This document shows positions 9,646 to 18,506 of a stretch of 64,000 nt of DNA, piece by piece; the first letter of the stretch is position 1; every line of letters begins with the position of its first letter. Made by a program: the position numbers and the translations under genes. The notes under the pieces are model-generated. The model did no database searches and was not told the DNA's origin. It saw only the letters and a program-made list of their open reading frames with translations. Source of the stretch: Sulfitobacter sp. HNIBRBA3233 (GTDB taxonomy: Bacteria > Pseudomonadota > Alphaproteobacteria > Rhodobacterales > Rhodobacteraceae); assembly GCF_040149665.1 (NCBI RefSeq), contig NZ_JBEFLP010000001.1, positions 186,001 through 250,000 on the forward strand, in the 5' to 3' direction.

Positions 9646-10409
9646 TGCCAGCGGGGCCGCGGCGTCCGGCGCAGCACCCGCAGCGCCGTTCCGCGCGCCG
9701 CGGAGGGCTGGCTTTGTGTGTGGTGCTGGCGTTGCCGGCGCCTGCCGCGGCGCTGGCGCAGGGCTGGCAGACTGCCGCACTCGAGGCCGCCGAGTACGGC
9801 GCGCCCACGGAGCGCTATCCGCACGGCGTTCTCGGTGATGACACCGAATACGGCAGCCTGACCCTTCACTACGGATCCGCCCGCCTGACGATCACCCTGC
9901 CGCAAACGCGTGTGTTCGAGGATGTCGCCCCGCGTCTGGCGGATGTGGACGGCGATGGCCGCCGCGAGGCGGTGGTCGTGGAGAGCGACCAGTCGCTGGG
10001 CGCGCGGCTGGCGATCTACAACGGCGGCGGGCTGCTGGCCGCGACCCCCTTCATCGGGCAGCGCTTCCGCTGGCTGGCGCCTGTCGCCATTGCGGACCTC
10101 GACGGCGATGGCCGGATTGAGCTTGCCTATATCGACCGGCCGCATCTGGCCAAAACCCTGCGGGTCTGGCGGATGGAGAATGGCACCCTGCGCGAAATCG
10201 CAACGCGGACGGGGCTGACCAATCACCGCATAGGGGAACGCGACATCGCCGGTGGTCTGCGCCTCTGCGCGGACCGGCCCGAGATGGTCCTTGCCACTGC
10301 GGACTGGTCGCGGCTTGTCGCGGTGCGCTTCGATGGCGCCTCAGCCGAGGTGCGCGACATCGGCCCGCAGACGGGACGCGCCAGCTTCGCCCGCGCGATG
10401 GGCTGCTGA
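9645..10409 (+). CDS. Exported FG-GAP/VCBS-type repeat protein
   Basis: 254-residue hypothetical protein. A basic N-terminus followed by LALCVVLALPAPAAALAQ looks like a signal peptide. Two FG-GAP/VCBS-like calcium loops are visible, DVDGDGRREAVV and DLDGDGRIELAY, the repeat type of beta-propeller blades. A full propeller would need more repeats, so this may be a partial or small propeller. It starts on the ferredoxin stop (TGATG) and its own stop overlaps the next ATG (TGATGA at 10407-10412), giving a three-gene coupled unit. No more specific function is supported. Confidence 0.8.
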
Positions 10410-10813
10410 TGAGGCGCGTCATCGCCTTCCTCTGTCTGGCGGTCCTGATGCTCCCCGCCGCCACCCGCGCGCAGGAGCAGATCACGCCCGAGGCGTTCCT
10501 AGATATCGCCGTGGGCCGCACGCTGAGCTTTCGCGGGCTGGAGACGGACACTCTGGTCGGCGTCGAGCAGTTCCTGCGCCGCGACCTGTCGGTCTGGGCC
10601 GGAGAGGACGGGCGCTGCACCTATGGCCGGATCGAGATCCGAGGGCCGCTGTTGTGCTTTCTCTACGAGGATTTCACCGATCCCGACAATTGCTGGATGC
10701 CGTTCAACGACGCCGGACAGCTGCTGGTGGTCTCGCGCTCGTCGTTCGAGGTGCAGCGCATCAGCGACATCAGTGACACTCCTGTCGAGTGCCGGGGCGC
10801 GCCGCTGTCCTGA
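10409..10813 (+). CDS. Small secreted cysteine-containing protein (paralogue A)
   Basis: 134-residue hypothetical protein with a clear signal peptide (IAFLCLAVLMLPAATRAQ, cleavage after about residue 21). The mature part carries EAFLDIAVGRTLSF near its start, then GRCTYGRIEIRGPLLCFLYED and NCWMPF, with four cysteines that could pair as disulfides. The product of 13829-14236 has the same layout, so the two are paralogues of one periplasmic family. I do not recognise a function. The gene overlaps the VCBS-type gene upstream and converges on purD with only 9 bases between stops. Confidence 0.82.
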   Translation: MRRVIAFLCLAVLMLPAATRAQEQITPEAFLDIAVGRTLSFRGLETDTLVGVEQFLRRDLSVWAGEDGRCTYGRIEIRGPLLCFLYEDFTDPDNCWMPFNDAGQLLVVSRSSFEVQRISDISDTPVECRGAPLS

Positions 10814-10822
10814 GCGTCTGCG

Positions 10823-12088
10823 TCAGTCGAGCGCGCGCCACCCGATGTCGCGCCGGAAAAACCCGTCCGGCCAGTCGATGGCATCGACCATCGCGTAGGC
10901 GCGCTGCTGTGCTTCGGCCAGCGTATCGCCGCGCGCGGTGACGTTCAGCACCCGGCCACCGCTGGCAACGGTCTTGCCATCGCGCTGGGACGTGCCTGCG
11001 TGAAACACCATGTTGCGGCTGTCCTCGGGCAGCGCATCGAGGCCACCGATCACCGATCCCTTTTCATAGCTGCCCGGATAGCCGTTGGCCGCCATGACCA
11101 CCGTCAGCGCATGGTCCTCGGCCCAGTTGACGGTCATGCCCGACAGACGCCCTTCGGCGGCGGCATGCATCAGGTCGAAGGCCTGCGCGCCCAGCCGCAT
11201 CATGAGGACCTGGCATTCGGGATCACCGAAACGCACGTTGTATTCCACCAGACGCGGCGCGCCGTCCTTGATCATCAGCCCGGCATAGAGCACGCCCTGA
11301 TAGGGCGACCCGCGCCGCGCCATCTCGGCCACGCAGGGTTTGACGATTTCGTCGAGGGCGCGCTGCGCCACTGCATCGGTGAGGACCGGCGCGGGCGAAT
11401 AGGCCCCCATGCCGCCGGTGTTCGGGCCGGTGTCGCCGTCGCCCACGCGCTTGTGGTCCTGTGCCGTCCCGATGGGCAGCACGTCGGTCCCGTCACAGAG
11501 CACGAAGAACGATGCTTCCTCGCCGTCCATGAACTCCTCGATCACAACTTCGGCGCCCGCGTCACCGAAACTGCCGCCGAACATGTCGTCGATCGCTGCC
11601 TCGGCCTCGGCCACGGTTTCGGCAATGATCACGCCCTTGCCGGCGGCCAGCCCGTCTGCCTTGACCACGATCGGCGCACCCTGCGCGCGCACGTAGTCCT
11701 TGGCAGCGGCGGCATCGGTGAAATGCCCGTAGGCGGCTGTGGGCGCCCCCGCGGCATCGCAGATCTCCTTGGTGAAGGCCTTCGAGGCCTCCAGCGCCGC
11801 CGCCGCGCGCGAGGGACCGAACACCAGCACACCGGCATCGCGCAAACGGTCCGCCACCCCGGCGGCCAGCGGGGCTTCGGGGCCGACAATGACGAAATCG
11901 ATGCTGTTGCGCTCGACCATGTCGATCACGTCCTCGCCGCTCTCGATGTCTATCGAGGCGCATTCGGCGATGGCCGCGATGCCCGCATTGCCCGGCGCCA
12001 CGATCAGCTTGTCACATTTGGGATTTTGCATGACGGCCCAGGCCAGACTGTGTTCGCGTCCACCGCCGCCGAGGATCAGGATATTCAT
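10823..12088 (-). CDS. purD: Phosphoribosylamine-glycine ligase
   Basis: GAR synthetase, the second step of de novo purine synthesis, joining glycine to phosphoribosylamine with ATP. The 421-residue product begins MNILILGGGGREHSLAW, then has the ATP-grasp core (VVKADGLAAGKGV, VIEEFMDGEEASFF) and the family signature RFGDPECQ. I start at the ATG with complement 12086-12088, which has GGGAG upstream and gives the standard N-terminus; the open frame runs far upstream to 13000 across xseA but that part is antisense shadow. It is divergent from xseA, with 72 bases between the starts. Confidence 0.97.
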   Translation of the reverse strand: MNILILGGGGREHSLAWAVMQNPKCDKLIVAPGNAGIAAIAECASIDIESGEDVIDMVERNSIDFVIVGPEAPLAAGVADRLRDAGVLVFGPSRAAAALEASKAFTKEICDAAGAPTAAYGHFTDAAAAKDYVRAQGAPIVVKADGLAAGKGVIIAETVAEAEAAIDDMFGGSFGDAGAEVVIEEFMDGEEASFFVLCDGTDVLPIGTAQDHKRVGDGDTGPNTGGMGAYSPAPVLTDAVAQRALDEIVKPCVAEMARRGSPYQGVLYAGLMIKDGAPRLVEYNVRFGDPECQVLMMRLGAQAFDLMHAAAEGRLSGMTVNWAEDHALTVVMAANGYPGSYEKGSVIGGLDALPEDSRNMVFHAGTSQRDGKTVASGGRVLNVTARGDTLAEAQQRAYAMVDAIDWPDGFFRRDIGWRALD

Positions 12089-12160
12089 GGCGCGCACTCC
12101 CTTGGCCTTCGATGCTGCGCGTTTTATGCTGGCGCGACCCGATGCACAAGGACGCCCCGC

Positions 12161-13699
12161 ATGGAGCTTTTCGACGACGACGAGGCCGGACCGGGCAACA
12201 GCCCCGAATACACCGTTGCCGAACTCTCCGGCGCCATCAAGCGCACGATCGAGGGCGAATTCGGCCATGTCCGCGTGCGCGCCGAGGTCGGTCGCGTCAG
12301 CACCCCGCGCTCGGGCCATGTGTACCTCGATCTCAAGGACGACAAGGCGGTGATCTCGGGGATCATCTGGAAGGGCCGCGCCGCACAGCTCGATACCCGC
12401 CCCGAAGAGGGCATGGAGGTGATCGCGACAGGCCGGCTGACCACCTTCCCAGGACAGTCGAAATACCAGATCATCATCGAGGACCTGAAGCCTGCGGGCA
12501 TGGGCGCGCTGATGGCGCTTCTGGAAAAGCGCAAGGCGGCGCTGCAGGCCGAGGGGCTGTTCGCGCCCGAACGCAAGCGTCCCATTCCCTATCTGCCGGA
12601 TGTGATCGGGGTGGTCACCTCGCCCTCGGGCGCGGTCATCCGCGACATCCTGCACCGTCTGCGCGACCGGTTCCCGCGCAAGGTGCTGATTTGGCCGGTC
12701 GCCGTTCAGGGGGCCAAATGCGCGCCCGAGGTCGCCCGCGCCATCGCGGGGTTCAATGCCCTGTCGCCGGGCGGCGCGATGCCGCGCCCGGACCTTATCA
12801 TCGTCGCGCGCGGGGGCGGCTCGGTCGAGGACCTGTGGGGCTTCAACGAGGAAATCGTCGCCCGTGCGGCGGCCGCCTCGCAGATCCCGCTGATATCGGC
12901 TGTCGGGCACGAGACGGACACGACGCTGATCGACTATGTGTCGGACAGGCGCGCGCCCACACCCACGGCTGCGGCCGAAATGGCCGTGCCTGTGCGCCAC
13001 GAACTCATGGCATGGCTCGACCAGCAGGGCGCGCGCATGTCGCAGGCGCTCAGCCAGGGGCTGATCCGGCGCGACCAGCGTCTGCGCGATCTGTCGCGGG
13101 CGCTGCCACGGCCCGATACGCTGCTCGACACGCCCCGGCAGCGGCTGGACCGCGCGGGCGACCGGCTCGATCCGGCGCTCGGGACAGGCGTGCAGCGCCG
13201 CAAGCTGCGCCTTGCCACTCTCGCGGGGGGGCTGCGCCCGAAAACCCTGCGCGACCGGATCGCGGCGGACCGGCGCGCGCTCGAGCGTCTCTCGGCGCGG
13301 CTGTCTCCCGCACTCCAGCGCGGGCTGGCGGACAAGCGCCGCGCCGTCGCCAACCTGCGCCTGCGCCCGGACGCGATCGAACGCGAACGGCGCCGGCAGG
13401 CCGACCGCTACGCTGTGCTGTCAAAACAGCTGTCGGGCACCGCCTTGCGCCAGATCGCCCGGTGGCGCGGCCGGATCGACGGGGCCGAACGCCTGCGCCG
13501 GACACTGGGGTACGAGGCAACGCTCGAACGCGGCTTTGCGGTGGTACGCGGGGCCGGGCGGGTTCTCACCTCGGTCGAGGACGCGCGCCAGTCACCGGCC
13601 CTCGAAATCCAGTTCGCGGACGGACGCCTCGCCATCGGCGGGTCAAAGACCCCCGCGCGACCGGCGAAAAAACCACCCGAACAGGGATCGCTTTTCTAG
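12161..13699 (+). CDS. xseA: Exodeoxyribonuclease VII large subunit
   Basis: Catalytic large subunit of the single-strand-specific nuclease ExoVII, active in DNA repair. The 512-residue protein has an N-terminal OB-fold (about 20-120, SGHVYLDLKDDKAVISGIIWK), then the conserved core VIGVVTSPSGAVIRDI, IIVARGGGSVEDLWGFNEE and SAVGHETDTTLIDYVSD, followed by a long Arg/Ala-rich coiled helix and a C-terminal beta segment. The ATG at 12161 follows AAGGA at 12149-12153. The small subunit gene xseB is not in the window. Confidence 0.96.
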   Translation: MELFDDDEAGPGNSPEYTVAELSGAIKRTIEGEFGHVRVRAEVGRVSTPRSGHVYLDLKDDKAVISGIIWKGRAAQLDTRPEEGMEVIATGRLTTFPGQSKYQIIIEDLKPAGMGALMALLEKRKAALQAEGLFAPERKRPIPYLPDVIGVVTSPSGAVIRDILHRLRDRFPRKVLIWPVAVQGAKCAPEVARAIAGFNALSPGGAMPRPDLIIVARGGGSVEDLWGFNEEIVARAAAASQIPLISAVGHETDTTLIDYVSDRRAPTPTAAAEMAVPVRHELMAWLDQQGARMSQALSQGLIRRDQRLRDLSRALPRPDTLLDTPRQRLDRAGDRLDPALGTGVQRRKLRLATLAGGLRPKTLRDRIAADRRALERLSARLSPALQRGLADKRRAVANLRLRPDAIERERRRQADRYAVLSKQLSGTALRQIARWRGRIDGAERLRRTLGYEATLERGFAVVRGAGRVLTSVEDARQSPALEIQFADGRLAIGGSKTPARPAKKPPEQGSLF

Positions 13700-13785
13700 A
13701 ACCGGCGCCAGCCAGACGGCCTGCCGGCAGGTCGCATGGCTCACCGGTCGTCGGATCTCCATTTTGCCCTTAAACTCCGGGGGGA

Positions 13786-13820
13786 ACCTGCGCCCGCGCA
13801 GGTGGGGGGCAGCGCCCCCC
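13786..13820. repeat. Two adjacent GC hairpins between convergent genes
   Basis: ACCTGCGC (13786-13793)/GCGCAGGT (13796-13803) and GGGGGGC (13804-13810)/GCCCCCC (13814-13820). They lie between the xseA stop and the convergent 13829 gene. No T-run follows on either strand, so a terminator role is plausible but weak. Confidence 0.5.
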
Positions 13821-13828
13821 GTCACCGC

Positions 13829-14236
13829 TCACACCCCGATCTTCGGCCCGAGGCAGAGAAACTCCTCGGTGCTTTCGTTCGCCTCGTAAAGCGGGGTCTG
13901 CGCGGGATCGTTCTCGAACCGTGCCACCAGCCCGCCCGCGCCGCGCTCGAAGCTCCAGCATTGCGGGTCGGGGCGGTCTTCGTAGACGAAACAGATCAGC
14001 CCGTCCGCCTCGTACCATTCCCCGTCCTTGCACTCGCCGTCCAGAAAGGTCCAGCGCACGCGCCGGTCCGGCAGATAGATCTCGGCCCCGTAGGGCGTGC
14101 CGCCGTCCCCGTAAAAAAGCGTCTTGCCGCGGGTATAAGCATCGAATTCCTCCGCACTCATGCTGTCCTGTGCGGCGGCAGGCAGGGCAAGGGCGACAAG
14201 GGTGCAGATCGGGGCAAGACGCGACAGGATTTTCAT
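13829..14236 (-). CDS. Small secreted cysteine-containing protein (paralogue B)
   Basis: 135-residue hypothetical protein. The ATG with complement 14234-14236 gives a clean signal peptide (ILSRLAPICTLVALALPAAAQ). The mature part has MSAEEFDAYTRGKTLFYGDGG, then GECKDGEWYEADGLICFVYED and QCWSF, the same order as in the product of 10409-10813: a start block ending GRTLSF/GKTLFY, a C-x-G segment, CF-YED and CW-F. It ends with an extra cysteine in EFLCLGPKIGV. It is probably periplasmic with disulfides; no function is known to me. It is divergent from the NuoE-NuoF fusion. Confidence 0.82.
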   Translation of the reverse strand: MKILSRLAPICTLVALALPAAAQDSMSAEEFDAYTRGKTLFYGDGGTPYGAEIYLPDRRVRWTFLDGECKDGEWYEADGLICFVYEDRPDPQCWSFERGAGGLVARFENDPAQTPLYEANESTEEFLCLGPKIGV

Positions 14237-14409
14237 GGGCCGAGACTGCCAGATCGCAACGCCTGTTGCCAGATGCGGCGGGATGTTTCCGATCCGCACC
14301 GGCGGCGATCCGCGACCGCGCAAACTCGGGCAGAATAGTCGTTTTTCGGCTCAAAGCCGGCGGCGGGCTTTGCTACATCAAAGACAGTTTTGGCGAGGAG
14401 TGCTCCACA

Positions 14410-16110
14410 ATGGCCTTGGATGCGGAAAAAGCGAGCCCCGAAAAGGGCGTCTGGAAATCGGGCAAGGGGCGCGGGCGCCGTCATACCAAGGGCCGCCAGC
14501 TTGACGATACCGCATGGACGGACGTGCGCCACCTTCTGGGGGCAGAGCCGCGCGACCGTGACCTGCTGATCGAACATCTGCATCTCATTCAGGACGAATA
14601 CGGCCATCTGTCGGCGGCGCATCTGCGCGCGCTGGCCGAGGAAATGCGCCTGTCGATGGCCGAAGTCTACGAGGTCGCGACCTTCTACGCCCATTTCGAC
14701 GTGGTCAAGGAGGGCGAAACACCGCCGCCCGCGCTCACGATCCGCGTGTGCGATTCGCTCAGCTGCGAACTCGCCGGCGCGCAGGCGCTGAAAGCCGCGC
14801 TCGAGGACGGGCTCGATCCGCATGAGGTCCGTGTGCTGCGCGCGCCCTGCATGGGCCGCTGCGATAGGGCGCCGGTTCTTGAACTCGGCCACCGCCACAT
14901 CGACAACGCCACCCCCGAAAAGGTCGAGGCCGCCATCGCATCCGGTGACTTCCACGCCGAGATCCCCGACTACGAGACCTATGAGGCCTACGCGGCGCAG
15001 GGCGGCTACGACACGCTCAAGGACCTGCGCGCGAACGGCGACTGGGAAGAGGTCCAGCAGCGGGTTGCCGACAGCGGCCTGCGCGGTCTGGGCGGGGCGG
15101 GCTTTCCGTCCGGCAAGAAATGGGGTTTCGTGCGCGGAAATCCCGGACCCCGCCTGATGGCCGTCAACGGCGACGAGGGCGAGCCGGGCACCTTCAAGGA
15201 CCGCTATTACCTCGAACGCACGCCGCATCTGTTTCTCGAAGGGATGCTCATCGCCGCATGGGCCGTCGAGGCCGAGCGCGTCTATCTCTACATGCGCGAC
15301 GAATACCCCGCCGTACTGGAAATCCTCGCCCGTGAAATCGCGGCGCTGGAGGACGCGGGCGTGGTCGAGACCGGCTATATCGACCTGCGCCGCGGAGCAG
15401 GGGCCTATATCTGCGGCGAGGAATCCGCGATGATCGAAAGCATCGAGGGCAAGCGGGGCATACCGCGCCACCGCCCGCCCTATGTCGCGCAGGTCGGCAT
15501 CTTCGGCAAACCTACACTGGTCCACAATGTCGAGACACTCTACTGGGTCGCGCGTGTCTGCCGCGAGGGCGCCGAGATCCTGTCCTCGGTCGAGAAAAAC
15601 GGCCGCACGGGGCTGCGCAGCTATTCGGTATCGGGGCGCGTGGCGCAGCCCGGTGTCTATCTTCTGCCCGCGGGATCGACGATCACCGACATCATCGACG
15701 CCGCCGGCGGCATGGCGGAGGGGCACCGGTTCAAGGCATACCAGCCGGGCGGGCCGTCCTCGGGGCTTTTGCCCGCGTCGATGGGCGATATCGCGATGGA
15801 TTTCGACACGCTCCAGCCACACGGCAGCTTCATCGGCTCCGCCGCCGTGGTGGTCCTGTCCGACCACGACAGCGCCCGCGCGGCAGCCCTGAACATGCTG
15901 CGCTTTTTCGAGGATGAAAGCTGCGGCCAATGTACGCCCTGCCGCGTCGGCTGCGAAAAGGCGGTCAAGCTGATGCAGGCGGACCGCTGGGATCAGGAGC
16001 TGCTGGAGGATCTGAGCCAGGCCATGGTCGATGCGTCGATCTGCGGGTTGGGACAGGCCGCGCCGAACCCGATCCGGCTGACGATGAAACATTTCCCCGA
16101 CGAGATCTGA
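14410..16110 (+). CDS. Fused NuoE-NuoF-type NADH-dehydrogenase module (24 kDa + 51 kDa)
   Basis: A 566-residue protein joining two diaphorase subunits in one chain. Residues up to about 170 are thioredoxin-fold NuoE/HoxE/FdsG-like with [2Fe-2S] ligands C-x4-C (CDSLSC) and C-x3-C (APCMGRC). Residues about 190-566 are NuoF/FdsB-like: GLGGAGFPSGKKW (NADH loop), GAYICGEESAMIESIEG (FMN), and the N3-type [4Fe-4S] ligands in CGQCTPCRVGC plus ICGLGQ. All cluster ligands are present. It normally passes NADH electrons to a catalytic partner such as an NAD-linked formate dehydrogenase or hydrogenase, but none is adjacent. The ATG at 14410 starts the recognisable domain; a basic RRHTKGR stretch precedes it. 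Confidence 0.88.
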   Translation: MALDAEKASPEKGVWKSGKGRGRRHTKGRQLDDTAWTDVRHLLGAEPRDRDLLIEHLHLIQDEYGHLSAAHLRALAEEMRLSMAEVYEVATFYAHFDVVKEGETPPPALTIRVCDSLSCELAGAQALKAALEDGLDPHEVRVLRAPCMGRCDRAPVLELGHRHIDNATPEKVEAAIASGDFHAEIPDYETYEAYAAQGGYDTLKDLRANGDWEEVQQRVADSGLRGLGGAGFPSGKKWGFVRGNPGPRLMAVNGDEGEPGTFKDRYYLERTPHLFLEGMLIAAWAVEAERVYLYMRDEYPAVLEILAREIAALEDAGVVETGYIDLRRGAGAYICGEESAMIESIEGKRGIPRHRPPYVAQVGIFGKPTLVHNVETLYWVARVCREGAEILSSVEKNGRTGLRSYSVSGRVAQPGVYLLPAGSTITDIIDAAGGMAEGHRFKAYQPGGPSSGLLPASMGDIAMDFDTLQPHGSFIGSAAVVVLSDHDSARAAALNMLRFFEDESCGQCTPCRVGCEKAVKLMQADRWDQELLEDLSQAMVDASICGLGQAAPNPIRLTMKHFPDEI

Positions 16111-16112
16111 GC

Positions 16113-17003
16113 CTAGTTGTTCTGCACCACAAGGCAGGTGCACCCGCGCCGCCTCAGCGCGGTGCAAAGCTCGGTCGCGCCGTCGCGGGTGTTGCGCCCG
16201 ACACGCCCGAAGAAGTAGCCCTTCTTGCCCGACACGCGGTTCTTGACGTAAATCAGGTCGAGCTTTTCCGTTTGCAGCGGTGCGCGGCAGGAGGCTGTGG
16301 CGCGCCCGATCTTGGCCTTGGCGGCGTCCCTGGAGGTGCCGAAACCCAGCTGCACACCCCATGGTTTCAGCGGCGGGGGCGGGGGAGTGGCCTGTTTCAC
16401 CGGCGTCAGCCGCCGGTTTTGCGCCATATCGCGACAGCCCTCGTAGAAGGATTTCGACGGATCCAGCGTGAAATCCGGATCCGCGGGCGGCGTATCGCGC
16501 CATTGCTCCGCGGTCAGGCCCGTGATGATCGGGACATAGGCCACGGTTTCCGGCGCCAGCCCCTTGCCCTGCACGAATCCTTCGGCGCGCCGCTCGCCAC
16601 CGTTATAGCCGATCGCGGCCAGCCCTTCGTTGCCGTAGCGGCGCGCCATCTCGGCAAGGTAGTGGGCGGAATGGTCCAGCGCGTCCGCCGGATTGTAGGG
16701 GTCTTTCAGCCCCCGCAGCAGCGCAGTCGAAGGGATGAACTGCGCTATGCCGCGCGCGTCTGCGTGGCTCAGCGCGTTGGGGTCAAAACGGCTTTCCTGC
16801 CAGATCAGCCGCGCGAAGAACGCAGGATCAAGCCCGTGACGCTTGGCGAAAACCTCGATCGCGTTGCAGGTGTCATAGACGAAATGCGCGGACCGGATGC
16901 AGTGCACATGACCCCATTTGCCGGTGCTGCACGCCTTGTCGGGCGGTTCGGCCAGTGCTGCACCGCTCCACAGGATCGCCAGACATAGGATCAGCTTGCG
17001 CAT
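16113..17003 (-). CDS. Lytic transglycosylase with C-terminal SPOR-like domain
   Basis: Exported peptidoglycan-cleaving enzyme of 296 residues. The signal peptide is LILCLAILWSGAALA. The SLT goose-lysozyme-like domain (about 40-150) has the catalytic Glu in RLIWQESRFDPNALS, then ARGIAQFIPSTA and AAIGYNGGERR. After a polyproline linker (about 215-222) the last 75 residues (WGVQLGFGTSRDAAKAKI ... CTCLVV) resemble a SPOR domain, which binds denuded glycan at septa. I start at the ATG with complement 17001-17003. It converges on the NuoE-NuoF gene with 2 bases between stops and is divergent from ftsY. Confidence 0.88.
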   Translation of the reverse strand: MRKLILCLAILWSGAALAEPPDKACSTGKWGHVHCIRSAHFVYDTCNAIEVFAKRHGLDPAFFARLIWQESRFDPNALSHADARGIAQFIPSTALLRGLKDPYNPADALDHSAHYLAEMARRYGNEGLAAIGYNGGERRAEGFVQGKGLAPETVAYVPIITGLTAEQWRDTPPADPDFTLDPSKSFYEGCRDMAQNRRLTPVKQATPPPPPLKPWGVQLGFGTSRDAAKAKIGRATASCRAPLQTEKLDLIYVKNRVSGKKGYFFGRVGRNTRDGATELCTALRRRGCTCLVVQNN

Positions 17004-17117
17004 GGGCAATTGGTGGCGCGCGGGCGGGGCAAAGTCAATCTTCGCGCGCTCCCTTCCATCCGGCCCGCCAAGGGGTTAGATCAGATGCGACCGCAGTAAC
17101 GATGGTGGGGCCCGCGC

Positions 17118-18506
17118 GTGGCGTTTTTCAAGAAGCTCAAGGACCGGATGTTCAAATCCTCGTCGAAGATTGACGAGGGGCTTGAGGCAATCGTCGCCGA
17201 TGGCGGCGAGGCCGACGCAGGCGCGGTGGACCAGCGTATGGATGATCCCGCGCAGGCGGCTGCCGACCTTCCCGAAGCTGCAACGCCCGACAGCGTCAGC
17301 ATTGAGCAGCAGGAGGCCGCCGAACGCGAGGCCGCGCAGGAAGCCGCAGAGGCCGCCGCGCGCCGCGCGGAAGAGGAACGTGCAAGAGCGGCCCAAACCG
17401 AAGCCGCACGCGCGCAGGCGGCAGAAGCCGCAGCACAGGCGGAAAAGGATGCCGCCGCAGCGCAGGCCGAGCGCGACGCCGCCGAAGCGCAGGCGGAACG
17501 GGATCGGCAAGCGGCCCGCGCCGAGCAGGCCGCGCCGAAGCCGACACCCCCGCCGGTCCCGCCTGCCGCCGGTCCCGATCCGCTGCTGGTCGAGGAAACC
17601 GTACAGGAGCCCGCGCCGAAACGCGGCATTCTGGGCCGGCTGGTCGGTCGCGGCAAAGAGGCGCCCGTGGTGCGCCGCACGCTTGACGATGCGATGCTGG
17701 AACAGCTCGAAGAGTTGCTGATCTCCGCCGATATGGGGGTCGATACCGCCCTGCGCGTCACGGCCAACATGGCCGAAGGCAGGCTGGGCCGGAAGCTTTC
17801 CGTGCAGGAGATCAAGACGCTGATGAGCGAGGAGATCGCCCGCATCATGGAGCCGGTGGCCAAGCCGCTCCCGCTTTATACCAAGAAGCCGCAGGTCGTG
17901 CTGGTGGTTGGCGTGAACGGATCGGGCAAGACGACGACCATCGGCAAACTCGCCAGCCAGTTTCGCGCGGCGGGCAAGTCCGTGGTCATCGCCGCCGGCG
18001 ATACCTTCCGCGCTGCCGCCGTGGAGCAGTTGCAGGTCTGGGGCGAGCGCGCCGGTGTGCCGGTGCTGACCGCCCCGGAAGGGTCGGATCCCGCAAGCCT
18101 TGCGTTCGACGCGATGACCAAGGCCGAGGCCGACGGGGCGGACCTGTTGATGATCGATACGGCGGGCCGGTTGCAGAACCGGTCGGACCTGATGGAAGAA
18201 CTGGCCAAAATCGTGCGCGTCATCCGCAAGAAAGACCCCGACGCGCCGCACAACACGCTTCTGGTGCTCGACGCGACCACCGGCCAGAACGCCATCAATC
18301 AGGTGAAGGTGTTTCAGGAGATTTCGGATGTGTCCGGTCTGGTGATGACAAAGCTCGACGGGACCGCGAAGGGCGGTGTGCTGGTGGCGCTCGCGGACCA
18401 GTTCGGCCTGCCCATCCACGCCATCGGTGTCGGTGAACAGATCGACGATCTGCAACCCTTCGATCCGCAGGATTTCGCGGACGCGCTGACAGGGATCGCC
18501 CGATGA
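17118..18506 (+). CDS. ftsY: Signal recognition particle receptor FtsY
   Basis: SRP-dependent GTPase receptor that delivers ribosome-nascent chains to the Sec translocon. The 462-residue protein begins at GTG (MAFFKKLKDRMFKSSSKI, a membrane-binding amphipathic start), followed by a long Ala/Glu-rich acidic region (about 20-150) usual in proteobacteria, then the N domain and G domain: GVNGSGKTTTIGKLA (G1), AAGDTFRAAA, IDTAGRLQN, TKLDGTAKGG. The next ATG, at 17148, would remove the conserved start, so GTG is preferred. It overlaps the next gene by 4 bases (ATGA). Confidence 0.97.
   Translation: MAFFKKLKDRMFKSSSKIDEGLEAIVADGGEADAGAVDQRMDDPAQAAADLPEAATPDSVSIEQQEAAEREAAQEAAEAAARRAEEERARAAQTEAARAQAAEAAAQAEKDAAAAQAERDAAEAQAERDRQAARAEQAAPKPTPPPVPPAAGPDPLLVEETVQEPAPKRGILGRLVGRGKEAPVVRRTLDDAMLEQLEELLISADMGVDTALRVTANMAEGRLGRKLSVQEIKTLMSEEIARIMEPVAKPLPLYTKKPQVVLVVGVNGSGKTTTIGKLASQFRAAGKSVVIAAGDTFRAAAVEQLQVWGERAGVPVLTAPEGSDPASLAFDAMTKAEADGADLLMIDTAGRLQNRSDLMEELAKIVRVIRKKDPDAPHNTLLVLDATTGQNAINQVKVFQEISDVSGLVMTKLDGTAKGGVLVALADQFGLPIHAIGVGEQIDDLQPFDPQDFADALTGIAR

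Noticed and set aside
11000-12160. N-terminal extension of the xseA frame to 899 codons
   Set aside because: It is antisense to purD; XseA starts at 12161 with AAGGA and the standard OB-fold.
12089-13000. N-terminal extension of the purD frame to 725 codons
   Set aside because: It is antisense to xseA; the PurD family starts at MNILILGGGG, where a good ribosome site exists.
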